Below are positions 52,355 to 59,940 of a DNA stretch of 64,000 nucleotides, piece by piece (within the stretch, counting starts at the first letter, position 1; every line of letters begins with the position of its first letter). This DNA comes from JAEUIE01 sp046350055 (GTDB lineage: Bacteria > Planctomycetota > Planctomycetia > Gemmatales > HRBIN36). A program made the translations under genes and the position numbers. Under the pieces are notes generated by a model. That model was not told the DNA's origin and did not search any database. It saw nothing but the letters and a program-made list of their open reading frames with translations. The stretch lies in NCBI GenBank assembly GCA_046350055.1, contig JAXMBC010000001.1, forward strand, positions 868,001 to 932,000, written 5' to 3'.

Positions 52355-52499
52355 CTGCTCCTCCCCTTGAATAAGGGGAGGTGGGGAGGGGTAGCACACT
52401 GCAACGATATGTGGTCTCGCTGTTGATGGCTTTCGCACGAGCGCACACAGTCGCTAGGTGCAACCCCCTCTAACTCCCCCTTGGTAAGGGGGAGAACCA
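52355..52499. repeat. Complete double-palindrome element (family 1, copy B, inverted)
   Basis: Reverse complement begins TGGTTCTCCCCCTTACCAAG and continues GGGGGTTGCACCTAGCGAC, with a spacer, then GTTGCAGTGTGCTACCCCTC and the right palindrome (CTCCCCTTATTCAAGGGGAG). It matches copy A across 145 bases, best in the palindromes and the blocks next to them. It lies between ddl and the TIM-barrel gene. Confidence 0.88.
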
Positions 52500-52500
52500 A

Positions 52501-53337
52501 TCAATCATGCTCATATCCGATGCGATCCAACACCCTCACCAGCGCGGCAATCGCCTTCGGAAAAAGTTCCGGGCCGGTGATGCCGCCGGTGGGGCCGCCG
52601 CCGAGGAGATGGGGTTCAAGCGTAGCGAAGCCGGTGTAGCCTCGGGCCTTCGCGTCGGCTAGCACTTCTTCGATGCGGCCCTGGCCTTCGCCTGTGAGCA
52701 CGCCCTTCTCCTGGCCGTGAATCCAGTCCTTGATATGCAGATGCACGGTGTAGTCTTTGGTCATGTGCCAGCCGTTGAGCGGATCGTATCCGCCGTGCAC
52801 AAAGTTGGCCGGGTCGTAGGCAGCCTTGAAGGCGGGGCTTTCGATGCTGCGGAAGAGGTCGAGCACGCGGATGGGGTCTTCACCATAGATGCGGGCTTCG
52901 TTTTCATGGACGAGTCTGACGCCAGCCTTCTCGGCCAGCTCGGTCTTGATCCGCAGACGGCGGAGCACTTCGGGGCGATGGTCGGCCCACGGTTTGCCAT
53001 CGTCGGCTGGGTAGTAACTGAAGATGCGGATGTTCGGCGTCTTGAACCGCTGCGCCAGTTCGATGGCGTGCTGGAAGCGTTGGAGGTGAGGCTCCCACGG
53101 ATCGCTGATCTTGATCTTGCCGATGGGGGATCCGATGGCGGAGAGGCCCATGCCCCGTTCCTTCAGCAGCGTCTCGATGGTGCTGAGCTGCGATTCGGAG
53201 AGGTCGAGGACGTTGGTCTTCCAGGCGGAGCGCAGTTCGACATGGCGTACGCCATGCTTGAGGAGCAGGTCAAACTGCTCCACGGGCTCAGGCCCGATCT
53301 CGTCGGCAAAGGCACTTACGGTGATCTTGGCAGGCAT
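52501..53337 (-). CDS. Sugar phosphate isomerase/epimerase (AP endonuclease 2-like TIM barrel)
   Basis: 278 residues from ATG 53337 (MPAKITVSAFADEIGPEPVE). The TIM-barrel family with xylose-isomerase-like fold is recognised from VRHVELRSAW at the second strand, AEKAGVRLVHENEARIYG (metal-binding Glu), FKAAYDPANFVHGGYDPL and TVHLHIKDWIHGQEKGV with its metal-binding His. The ending GFATLEPHL is typical too. These enzymes isomerise sugars or inositol derivatives with a divalent metal. The substrate is unknown. The signal peptide is absent, so it is cytoplasmic. Overlapping frames upstream are not needed. Confidence 0.85.
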   Translation of the reverse strand: MPAKITVSAFADEIGPEPVEQFDLLLKHGVRHVELRSAWKTNVLDLSESQLSTIETLLKERGMGLSAIGSPIGKIKISDPWEPHLQRFQHAIELAQRFKTPNIRIFSYYPADDGKPWADHRPEVLRRLRIKTELAEKAGVRLVHENEARIYGEDPIRVLDLFRSIESPAFKAAYDPANFVHGGYDPLNGWHMTKDYTVHLHIKDWIHGQEKGVLTGEGQGRIEEVLADAKARGYTGFATLEPHLLGGGPTGGITGPELFPKAIAALVRVLDRIGYEHD

Positions 53338-53479
53338 GGCACCACTCAAGGAAGGAAGTGGTGTCATTCATATAGATGGGAAGGAGCGTGGCGAGCATTC
53401 TCGGGCCAACTTGTGCTGCACATCCTGTCAAGTCGCTCACACTGCCCAGCCGATGGTATCGATAGGAAGGATTCCATCC

Positions 53480-53707
53480 ATGAAGTACGGACTGCTCATC
53501 CTCATCTTTCTGGGCAACGCTGGCTGTCTGTCGCCGCTGACTGACCGCCTCGATAACGTCAACGGCCAGTTGACCCAGGTTAATGCACAACTGCAGCAGG
53601 TGAACGCTCAACTGGTCGAGACTAACAAGCAACTTGAACGAGCCAATCAGCAACTGGAAAAGGTGGAAGTCGGCGTCCGCCGCATGGGCGGAGCGCCGAC
53701 TCCCTAG
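53480..53707 (+). CDS. Small coiled-coil lipoprotein
   Basis: 75 residues. A lipoprotein signal peptide ends in LGNAGC, with the lipidated Cys at 16. The rest is a heptad-repeat helix with Asn, Gln and Leu (LDNVNGQLTQVNAQLQQVNA, then VETNKQLERANQQLEKVE), reminiscent of the Lpp-type or tail-fibre-like helical lipoproteins. It lacks a C-terminal Lys for peptidoglycan attachment. GGAAGG at 53465-53470 precedes the ATG by nine bases. The gene converges on the next one with only two bases between. Probably anchored in the outer membrane; a structural role is inferred. Confidence 0.8.
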   Translation: MKYGLLILIFLGNAGCLSPLTDRLDNVNGQLTQVNAQLQQVNAQLVETNKQLERANQQLEKVEVGVRRMGGAPTP

Positions 53708-53709
53708 CA

Positions 53710-54045
53710 TCAGGGTGTGCCTGTGACTTCGATCTTCTTCGCTTCGTAGCCCGGGTAGGTGACATCAGCCTGCCCGTAGTCACCCAGACGAATATCTGCG
53801 GCAGTGCTGTTGACCGTGTTGCGTACGACCTTGGTAGCAGAAGTCACTTTGACCGTGCCCGTGGTGTAATAACTGGTACCAAAGGTGATCGTGCCCGCGG
53901 AAGTATCGATGGCAGTCACGTAGCCGGTGATACGGAACGTATTCTTATTGGCACCACCGCCGCCACCACCACCGGAGGCCTGCAATTCCACGAGGCCCAT
54001 GGCCACCGCCAACAAGCCCAACACCACCGCGTAACGCTTCAACAT
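53710..54045 (-). CDS. Small exported protein with Gly-rich linker
   Basis: 111 residues from ATG 54045 (AAAGG lies upstream); the frame can be read from TTG at 54051 but that has no ribosome-binding site. A signal peptide (about 1-23, MLKRYAVVLGLLAVAMGLVE) is followed by a run of seven glycines and a single beta-rich domain (FRITGYVTAIDTSAGTITFG and ATKVVRNTVNSTAADIRLGD). The domain looks like the small OB-like DUF5666 type. Function unknown; short exported proteins of this form are common in planctomycetes. Confidence 0.7.
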   Translation of the reverse strand: MLKRYAVVLGLLAVAMGLVELQASGGGGGGGANKNTFRITGYVTAIDTSAGTITFGTSYYTTGTVKVTSATKVVRNTVNSTAADIRLGDYGQADVTYPGYEAKKIEVTGTP

Positions 54046-54303
54046 GACCAAACCTTTCGGATGAGTAAGCGATTACAACAATCGCCCATGCAACTGGTAG
54101 CCGAAACGGGTACGCTCATCCGCCAGGCATTGGAAAAGATAATGCCAAACCGCTTCTCATCGCATAGAACGGAATGCCAGGCTATTCCCAGTTTCAAGAG
54201 CGAAAATGGCCTCAATAGGCCCTGTAAGGCCTTTCCAGCACCCATAACATAATAGTCCCACAGCCAGCATCTCTCTGGCATCCTTCTTGCGTAGATTACT
54301 GTG

Positions 54304-55371
54304 ATGTTCCGCTACCTTCTGCTCCTGCTTCTGATTGTCCTGCCCGGTTGTGGCGATGCCAGCTACCCCGATAGTGCACGGTATCATTTCCAGCCGTACA
54401 CGATGCTTGAGGGCACGGATACGGTCAAAACCTACACCCTGGCCGAAGATCGCCCCGAACAGATGGATGAGCTGCTGCTCCCTGTCTTCGGCACACCGAA
54501 GAAGCCCCTGGTGCAGGCACCCGGCATGGAAGCAGAACTGACCGAACTGGGCCTGACCCCGGAACTGATGGCCAAGGGCAGCAAGCTCTTCCTCGTGCAA
54601 TGTTCCCACTGCCATGGCAAGGAAGGCAATGGCAACGGCAAGTCAGCCCTTACACTCAACCCCAAGCCTCGCGATTTTCGTACGGGCAAGTTCAAGTATG
54701 TCTCGACTGTCCGCAGCGATGATGATGGCAAGCCCGATACCGGGCGGGCCAGCTACCCTGCCCGGCTCGATGTGCATCGCACCATCAAGATGGGACTCCC
54801 CGGTGCGGGCATGTCCAAATTCGATCAACCCGACGAACAACTGAATGCCATTGTGAGCTATGTGATTCACCTCTCGATCCGTGGTCAGGTGGAATACCGG
54901 TTGACCCGGTTCTGGCTGGAAGAGGATGAAAAGCCTGGCGAGAAGGATGTGGCCAAGGAGGTCAAGGACATCGTCAAGCAGTGGGCCAGTGATGCCAAGC
55001 GAAGCTACACGCCCTCGATCCCCTGGGAAGAAGTGGAACGCGAAGGCAATGCTACGGGCTGGGCCAAGGGCAAGGAGTTGTTCCTCACCAAGGCAGGCTG
55101 CATCGATTGCCATGGCAAGGATGGCATGGCCAATCCGGAAGAGCTCAAGAACATTGCAGCCATGAAGGATGACTGGGGCGCACCGATCAAGCCACGCAGC
55201 TTCGTCTCGGAAAGCTTCCGCGGCGGAGACAGGCCCATCGACTTGTTCTACCGTATTCGCCTGGGCATCAAGCCTTCCCGCATGCAGGCGATCGACCCTG
55301 TCAAGTTCAGCGATGCCGACGTCTGGAACCTGGTAGGCTTCATCCGCAGCCTGGGAGAGAAGAAGCCATGA
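54304..55371 (+). CDS. Di-haem c-type cytochrome lipoprotein
   Basis: 355 residues. The lipoprotein signal peptide ends in VLPGC, Cys 16. Two haem-attachment motifs are present, CSHCH at 100-104 and CIDCH at 266-270, each in its own cytochrome domain. Downstream Met ligands are plausible in GAGMSKF and in KPSRMQAI. The first domain resembles the cytochrome c subunit of alternative complex III or the primary electron donor of caa3-type oxidases. The gene overlaps the haem A synthase gene by four bases, so it forms an operon with ctaA and ctaB. It is anchored on the outer face of the cytoplasmic or outer membrane. The terminal oxidase itself lies outside the window. Confidence 0.9.
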   Translation: MFRYLLLLLLIVLPGCGDASYPDSARYHFQPYTMLEGTDTVKTYTLAEDRPEQMDELLLPVFGTPKKPLVQAPGMEAELTELGLTPELMAKGSKLFLVQCSHCHGKEGNGNGKSALTLNPKPRDFRTGKFKYVSTVRSDDDGKPDTGRASYPARLDVHRTIKMGLPGAGMSKFDQPDEQLNAIVSYVIHLSIRGQVEYRLTRFWLEEDEKPGEKDVAKEVKDIVKQWASDAKRSYTPSIPWEEVEREGNATGWAKGKELFLTKAGCIDCHGKDGMANPEELKNIAAMKDDWGAPIKPRSFVSESFRGGDRPIDLFYRIRLGIKPSRMQAIDPVKFSDADVWNLVGFIRSLGEKKP

Positions 55372-56318
55372 CCGAGGCACCCAAGTATCACGCCTGGTTG
55401 TTCTGGCTGGCTGTCGCCACGGCAGTGCTGGCGTTTATCCTCATTGGCAGCGGTGGCACCGTGACCTCCACGGGGGTGGGCATGGTGGATGAAGGGTGGA
55501 CCTTCTCGCCATTCAACCTCTTCACCGTCCGCGGCATGGAACAGGTCATCAACAACCTGGGCATGTTCATAGAGCATTCGCATCGTCAGTTGGGCTACAT
55601 CGTGGGCATGTGCGCTCTCGCTCTAGCAGCGCTTTGCTATTACGCTGAACGTGGCCCCCGTCGTTGGCTGGGGTCTGCTGTGCTTCTAGCCGTGTGTATC
55701 CAGGGAGCACTGGGCGCTGCCCGTATCCTGCTCAACCCCAAGAAAGGCGTTATCGACCCGAATCTGGGGCGTGACTTCGCCATGGTGCATGGCTACTTCG
55801 GCCAGTTGACTTTTGCGTTCCTGGTTGGTTGCACGCTTGCCTTCTCCCGCAGTTGGGTGAATCGTCAGACAGAGACCAGTCAGCAGGCTGAACCGTTCCA
55901 GCGGCTCAGCAAGCTGCTCTTCATCATGTTCCTCGTTCAACTGCTTCTAGCTGTCCTGGTCCGGCACTATGGTGGTGGATTGCTCATCATCGCCCATGCC
56001 TCGGTGGCTGGTGTCATTCTGGTCATGGTCTTGACTGCTACATTCCAGGCAATGAAACTGCCCGGCTCGCTGGTGAAGCAGCCCATCTACCTGCTCGGCA
56101 TCGCCGTCATCCTGATGATTCTCCTCGGCACCTCGGCCTGGTGGTTTGGCGGCGGCTATGGGGCTCTCAGCGACCTCGACCCCAATCTCCACCGCGTGAC
56201 CCTGGCTACGCTGCACCAATGGCTAGGGGCTTTAACGCTGGCAACGAGCCTCGTCATCTCCCTCCGGGCCAAACGTCACCTGATTCCGCTGGCCATTTCC
56301 CCTGAGGTGGTAAGATAA
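55368..56318 (+). CDS. ctaA: Haem A synthase (COX15/CtaA family)
   Basis: 316 residues with about eight membrane segments. The enzyme oxidises the methyl group of haem O to form haem A for cytochrome oxidase. Signature residues: EHSHRQLGYIVG (Glu-x-x-His-Arg), IQGALGAARIL, AMVHGYFGQLTFAFLVG (His ligand) and the C-terminal RVTLATLHQWLGAL (His ligand). Two four-helix halves are visible, as in the COX15 family. The first loop is short and lacks the Cys pair seen in Bacillus CtaA. ATG at 55368 overlaps the cytochrome gene stop. ctaB follows after five bases. Confidence 0.93.
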   Translation: MTEAPKYHAWLFWLAVATAVLAFILIGSGGTVTSTGVGMVDEGWTFSPFNLFTVRGMEQVINNLGMFIEHSHRQLGYIVGMCALALAALCYYAERGPRRWLGSAVLLAVCIQGALGAARILLNPKKGVIDPNLGRDFAMVHGYFGQLTFAFLVGCTLAFSRSWVNRQTETSQQAEPFQRLSKLLFIMFLVQLLLAVLVRHYGGGLLIIAHASVAGVILVMVLTATFQAMKLPGSLVKQPIYLLGIAVILMILLGTSAWWFGGGYGALSDLDPNLHRVTLATLHQWLGALTLATSLVISLRAKRHLIPLAISPEVVR

Positions 56319-56323
56319 CACCC

Positions 56324-57256
56324 ATGCAGACACTCACGTCCAGCCCGGCCATCGCCTCCCAGACAGCGGAACAACTGGCACAGACCAGCCATTCCGTCTG
56401 GCAGGATGCCATGCTGCTTGGCAAGCCACGCATCACTGTGATGGTGATGATGACTGTAGCTGTCGGGTTTCTTTTTGCCCCGGCTGGCACCTCGCAGTGG
56501 CTGCTGATGGTCCATGCCCTCTGCGGCGTCGGACTGGTTGCTGCCTCGTCCGGTATTCTCAACCAGGCCTGGGAACGGGAGACCGATGCCCTGATGCGGC
56601 GGACCCAGAAGCGCCCCATTTCCACCGGTCGCCTCAGCCCCTCGCTGGGCTATGCCATTGGCATCAGCTTCTGTCTGCTCGGTACCCTGTGGCTGTTGCT
56701 GGCTGTCAACACCCTGACGGCGATGCTCGGCTTCCTTACCGTCGTTCTCTATGTCTGTGTCTACACACCACTGAAACGGGTCACCGCGTGGAATACCTTT
56801 ATCGGTGCTATTCCCGGTGCGATGCCTCCGCTGCTGGGGTACGCTGCTGCGGCCAATGCCTTGCCGCTGGAAGCGTGGATCATGGCTGCCCTGCTCTTCC
56901 TCTGGCAGTTCCCCCACTTCTTTGCCATCGCCTGGATGTACCGTGACGACTATGCCCAGGGAGGGCTGGTGATGGTCTCGACCATCGACCGCCGGGCAGG
57001 CAAATTCACCGGTGACCTGACGCTGGCTACCGCTGTCATCCTGGTCGCCTTCAGCCTGGTGCCGTTCTATGCCGGCTGGATGGGCTACTGGTACCTGGCT
57101 GGCAGCATGTTCTTCGGCGGCATCTTCTGCTGGGCCGCCTTCTGCTTCCTGCAAAGCCCCTGCCGCCTGACTGCCCGGCAGACCCTGTGGGCCTCGCTGC
57201 TCTACCTGCCACCGATGTTTCTGCTGATGCTGTTTGATGGGCCGAAGGTTTGGTAA
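56324..57256 (+). CDS. ctaB: Haem O synthase (protohaem IX farnesyltransferase)
   Basis: 310 residues with about nine membrane segments. The enzyme attaches a farnesyl group to haem B, producing haem O for CtaA. The prenyl-binding motif reads LNQAWERETDALMRRTQKRP (N-x3-E-x3-D with the following RTxxRP), the usual aspartate-rich region with Glu in the first acidic position. The second motif YTPLKRVTAWNTFIGAIPGA and HFFAIAWMYRDDYAQGG also agree. ATG at 56324 lies five bases after ctaA. The gene order cytochrome-ctaA-ctaB is usual when haem A is made for an aa3/caa3 oxidase. Confidence 0.95.
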   Translation: MQTLTSSPAIASQTAEQLAQTSHSVWQDAMLLGKPRITVMVMMTVAVGFLFAPAGTSQWLLMVHALCGVGLVAASSGILNQAWERETDALMRRTQKRPISTGRLSPSLGYAIGISFCLLGTLWLLLAVNTLTAMLGFLTVVLYVCVYTPLKRVTAWNTFIGAIPGAMPPLLGYAAAANALPLEAWIMAALLFLWQFPHFFAIAWMYRDDYAQGGLVMVSTIDRRAGKFTGDLTLATAVILVAFSLVPFYAGWMGYWYLAGSMFFGGIFCWAAFCFLQSPCRLTARQTLWASLLYLPPMFLLMLFDGPKVW

Positions 57257-57310
57257 GCCGGCGGAGAGGTGTGCCCAGGGCATGTTGCTGACCATTCGTT
57301 GAGCAACCTA

Positions 57311-57670
57311 TCATAATCGGACGATCTCAACGACTCCTCGTTCTGTTACTTCTATCGAGAGTTGAAACCCTTTCAGCAGTGTCATGCCCACGACGGGGCT
57401 CGTATCTGCTTCATCAATCAACACGGTACGTCGAACTCCATCCCATTCAATTTCAGCAGTGTAGACATCAAAGATGGACTCACTGCCATCAGCCAGGAGA
57501 CATCTGCCGATGGTTCTCCAGGGCAATTCCAGATCAGCAATCAACACGGGAGGCAGGGAAAGCATGGCAGTGTAGCCGGTGTCGATCACCGCGTCCAATG
57601 CGAGTGCATGACTGCCAAAGACCGTGAGATTGATTCTTGCTTCATCTCCGGTGACGATACCCTGAATCAT
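57311..57670 (-). CDS. Clan AA (retropepsin-like) aspartic protease
   Basis: 119 residues, the size of a single-domain retroviral-type protease. The active-site motif DTGYT lies at 30-34 (AVIDTGYTAMLSLP), and the flap-like segment and the C-terminal VVGMTLLKGFQLSIEV (a hydrophobic-hydrophobic-Gly motif) complete the fold. Such proteins act as dimers. It overlaps the upstream 91-residue gene by four bases, a pair seen repeatedly in cyanobacteria and planctomycetes. Its substrate is unknown; it may cleave a partner encoded by the adjoining gene. The protein has no signal peptide, so it is cytoplasmic. Confidence 0.88.
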   Translation of the reverse strand: MIQGIVTGDEARINLTVFGSHALALDAVIDTGYTAMLSLPPVLIADLELPWRTIGRCLLADGSESIFDVYTAEIEWDGVRRTVLIDEADTSPVVGMTLLKGFQLSIEVTERGVVEIVRL

Positions 57671-57942
57671 GAAATGATCCGCCTGGCTGCGCCGCCAAAT
57701 CGATGCAAATAACGCGAGCCCACTCGGGCCATCCAGACTTGTGCAGCAGGCACCCGACCATACAGCCGATCACAGGCCTGCATCTGATCCTGATCGATTT
57801 CAAACTCGCCTGTTTCAATATCTATGGCAACGAACTTGCCCTGATCCGCTGGTTGCAAGCAGGGGACGACCTTCTGCTCGTAGAATGCATCGCCACGAGC
57901 GGCAAAATCAGTTTTGCTGTAACGGCGTTTTGCAATGGGCAT
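57667..57942 (-). CDS. Small protein paired with the aspartic protease
   Basis: 91 residues from ATG 57942 (MPIAKRRYSKTDFAARGDAF). A longer frame upstream is not supported. The pattern RYSKTDFAARGDAFYEQKV, then GKFVAIDIETGEFEIDQDQM and VWMARVGSRYLHRFGGA is one I recognise as the conserved small partner of clan AA protease genes. The stop overlaps the protease start by four bases (ATGA), so translation is coupled. No DNA-binding motif is obvious. A toxin-antitoxin-like or substrate-protease relation is possible but unproven. The next repeat copy lies about 110 bases upstream of the start. Confidence 0.75.
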   Translation of the reverse strand: MPIAKRRYSKTDFAARGDAFYEQKVVPCLQPADQGKFVAIDIETGEFEIDQDQMQACDRLYGRVPAAQVWMARVGSRYLHRFGGAARRIIS

Positions 57943-58052
57943 GGTATACCTGCATCTGCATGCATCGTAAACGGATGCCCATTCAGAAGCAAGATGTATC
58001 GGCCGTGGACCTGGCACAAACCGCTGTCGCACCATGGCGTCTGCCTACTGTC

Positions 58053-58157
58053 TGCTTGATAGAATAGCGGCATAGCCATCGTCACAGTCTCTGAGCATCT
58101 GCTGAAAGTGCCGGCTCGGCGAGGTAGCAGCCAGTCCCGTCGCAGCGAAAGCAGTTC
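58053..58157. repeat. 105-bp direct repeat, copy 1
   Basis: Begins TGCTTGATAGAATAGCGGC and ends AGCGAAAGCAGTTC. Copy 2 (60612-60716) differs at 7 of 105 positions. Together they bracket about 2.5 kb of small genes. Confidence 0.9.
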
Positions 58158-58189
58158 CTCCACCCCGCTCCATCCAGTGACTGGGCCAG
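58158..58189. repeat. Short repeat CTCCATCC..GACTGGGCC, copy a
   Basis: CTCCACCCCGCTCCATCC followed by AGTGACTGGGCCAG, directly attached to the end of the 105-bp repeat. Further copies at 58996, 59401 and 59690. Confidence 0.75.
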
Positions 58190-58257
58190 TGAACGACTTG
58201 TGAGCCAGCTGGGAAACATGATTGCCCGCCCCCATCACCTCGTGGTATCGTGACTCC

Positions 58258-58362
58258 ATGCGAAATCCCTTGTGGCATCGCTGGCGCTGGTTGTTTGCCC
58301 TGCTACTGTTGACTTCAATGCCGGTTGTAGTTGACACTGCATTTATTCAATCGGAGAATTGA
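58258..58362 (+). CDS. Possible 34-residue membrane or leader peptide
   Basis: A short frame MRNPLWHRWRWLFALLLLTS ending in IQSEN. It has a basic start and a hydrophobic core, so it resembles a signal peptide or small membrane protein. The stop TGA lies 28 bases before the next gene. It may be the remnant of a larger gene. No ribosome-binding site is evident. Confidence 0.3.
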   Translation: MRNPLWHRWRWLFALLLLTSMPVVVDTAFIQSEN

Positions 58363-58390
58363 ATGCTGAAGTTTGTATCAGGAGTGTCAT

Positions 58391-58948
58391 ATGCACCTTA
58401 GCATGACTGTAGTCATACTCACGTTTGCAACTTGCTTCCTCGTAAAAATCCGAACCGTAGACGCCTTTCCACCGCTTAACAGAGTCAAAGTTACAGTTGT
58501 TTCGGAAGACGGAATCACAAAGGAAATGCAAGTTATTGTGCACCGTGCCCATTTCGAGGGCAGTTACTACGTTGGAAATGGCTTGGGTATGAATCTCTAC
58601 CTTTCCCTTTTGGCTAGTGGCCAGTTCACATGCAAATGGACAGGCTGTATTGGGGACTATGGATCATCATCTGGAACATGGAAGATTCAGCCCAATGGAA
58701 TAGTTCTCAATGCGCAGAAGGCCGAAGGTCTATTGGAGGATAGGCCTATCACCCAGCTCAACGTTATTCAGTATCAGCAACACTTCTTGCTTAGGGACGA
58801 GAGGTATTCCGGGTATTTCAGTAATAGTCCGATTGGCAGAAGTCGTTGCTTTCACCAAGAAAAGGCACGGAAGTCAATTGATGACTTTGTAACCCGCCAA
58901 ATTCAGAAAGAGGTCCAAGACAAGATCGAGAAATCGAAAAAGAAATAG
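58391..58948 (+). CDS. Exported protein of unknown function
   Basis: 185 residues from ATG 58391; CAGGAG at 58378-58383 precedes it by seven bases, which decides against the TTG at 58373. A signal peptide (about 1-25, MTVVILTFATCFLVKIRTVD) is followed by a compact domain with strands such as RVKVTVVSEDGITKEMQVIV and an FTCKWTGCIGDYGSSSGTWK stretch resembling a small beta-sandwich; WKIQPNGIVLNAQKAEG follows. It ends with a basic helix rich in Lys (VQDKIEKSKKK). The base composition is AT-rich for this genome. I do not recognise a family. Confidence 0.6.
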   Translation: MHLSMTVVILTFATCFLVKIRTVDAFPPLNRVKVTVVSEDGITKEMQVIVHRAHFEGSYYVGNGLGMNLYLSLLASGQFTCKWTGCIGDYGSSSGTWKIQPNGIVLNAQKAEGLLEDRPITQLNVIQYQQHFLLRDERYSGYFSNSPIGRSRCFHQEKARKSIDDFVTRQIQKEVQDKIEKSKKK

Positions 58949-58995
58949 GTGCAAACTCTCCGGTCACCAACGCCGTTCTTAGTAGACAGTAAACT

Positions 58996-59033
58996 CTCCA
59001 CCGCAGCCCCGCTCCATCCCGTGACTGGGCCAA
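58996..59033. repeat. Short repeat, copy b
   Basis: CTCCACCGCAGCCCCGCTCC followed by ATCCCGTGACTGGGCCAAGG. Located in the gap between two small genes. Confidence 0.75.
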
Positions 59034-59090
59034 GGGATTTTACCGGTAGAAGTCTTGACATAACGCTGCATTCTGTGGATAGGCACGTGC

Positions 59091-59381
59091 ATGAAGCAGG
59101 CAATTACGTTATTATTTTGTGTCACTCTGCTGCTTACAGGTTGCCAGACCCAGCAGTCAGGCTTGATTCGCCGACCAAGTTGGTGGGAACGGCGGTTGGA
59201 TAGACTAGATACCTGGAATCGACACAACGGACTCCCTCTCGATAAGACCCGTGATGTAGTAGTTGGTACAGGCGTAGTTGTGGCTGGAGCAGCTGTGATT
59301 GTGGGTTCCTTGTGGCTCAACAGTACCGAGAAGAAGGATAAGAACGATCTGAGCTTTATCTTCCCCAACAATTACCAGTAG
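59091..59381 (+). CDS. Small lipoprotein with a hydrophobic segment
   Basis: 96 residues. The signal peptide MKQAITLLFCVTLLLTGC gives a lipidated Cys at 18. After a basic stretch (RRPSWWERRLDRLDTW) comes one hydrophobic segment (about 58-76, VVVGTGVVVAGAAVIVGSLW) and a polar end. Function unknown. It lies between two copies of the short CTCCATCC..GACTGGGCC repeat, which suggests repeated small rearrangements in this region. Confidence 0.65.
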   Translation: MKQAITLLFCVTLLLTGCQTQQSGLIRRPSWWERRLDRLDTWNRHNGLPLDKTRDVVVGTGVVVAGAAVIVGSLWLNSTEKKDKNDLSFIFPNNYQ

Positions 59382-59400
59382 TACTCAGTTCATGAAGCAG

Positions 59401-59434
59401 CTCACCGCGCTCCTTTCCGTGACTGGGCCGGGGG
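59401..59434. repeat. Short repeat, copy c
   Basis: CTCACCGCGCTCCTTTCC followed by GTGACTGGGCCGGGGG. Lies just before the stop of the 51-residue minus-strand gene. Confidence 0.65.
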
Positions 59435-59449
59435 TGTAACTCTTGCAAC

Positions 59450-59605
59450 TCATTGTCGCCAAAGCAGCCAGCCAAATGCTAAGCCAAACACTGCAAGCAG
59501 CAGAATGACCACAAACCAAATCCATCGCCAGCCGACATCCTTATCTTTGTCGGATGGAGCAATCTTTGCAAGCAGTCCCAAGACAACTTCAATAAGCTCT
59601 GCCAT
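59450..59605 (-). CDS. 51-residue membrane protein
   Basis: Too short for most gene callers. It reads MAELIEVVLGLLAKIAPSDK, then a single hydrophobic segment (about 28-47, IWFVVILLLAVFGLAFGWLL) and a basic end (WRQ). The hydrophobic pattern and the clean frame support a small single-pass protein. No close ribosome-binding site is visible except AGAG upstream. Function unknown. Confidence 0.5.
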   Translation of the reverse strand: MAELIEVVLGLLAKIAPSDKDKDVGWRWIWFVVILLLAVFGLAFGWLLWRQ

Positions 59606-59689
59606 TCAGATTCTCTGGCGAATTGCAACTGTCTATATGATGCAGCAGGTAATTCGACACTGCAAGGCTATCATTTGGACTCGTCCAGT

Positions 59690-59727
59690 TCACCGCCACC
59701 CCGCTCCCTCCCACGACTGGGCCAGGG
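59690..59727. repeat. Short repeat, copy d
   Basis: TCACCGCCACCCCGCTCC followed by CTCCCACGACTGGGCCAGGG. It lies in the 335 bases between the small membrane protein gene and the zinc-ribbon gene; nothing else is seen there. Confidence 0.7.
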
Positions 59728-59940
59728 GCGAAGGAATGCAGCTAATCAGCACCGCCATTGATTAGTTGCGAAAGCCTGCTCCCTTCATTTTTTTTCTCGC
59801 TCCGCCATCCCTCCGCGAACTCCCGGCAGCCCCAGAACATTAGTGCCGCTTTCTCACATTGAGAATGACACTCCCTCTAGCCCCGTGCTGCCACTTCGGG
59901 TAGTATCCGCCGCGTTCTTCCATCGTGCAGGATGCGTGAC

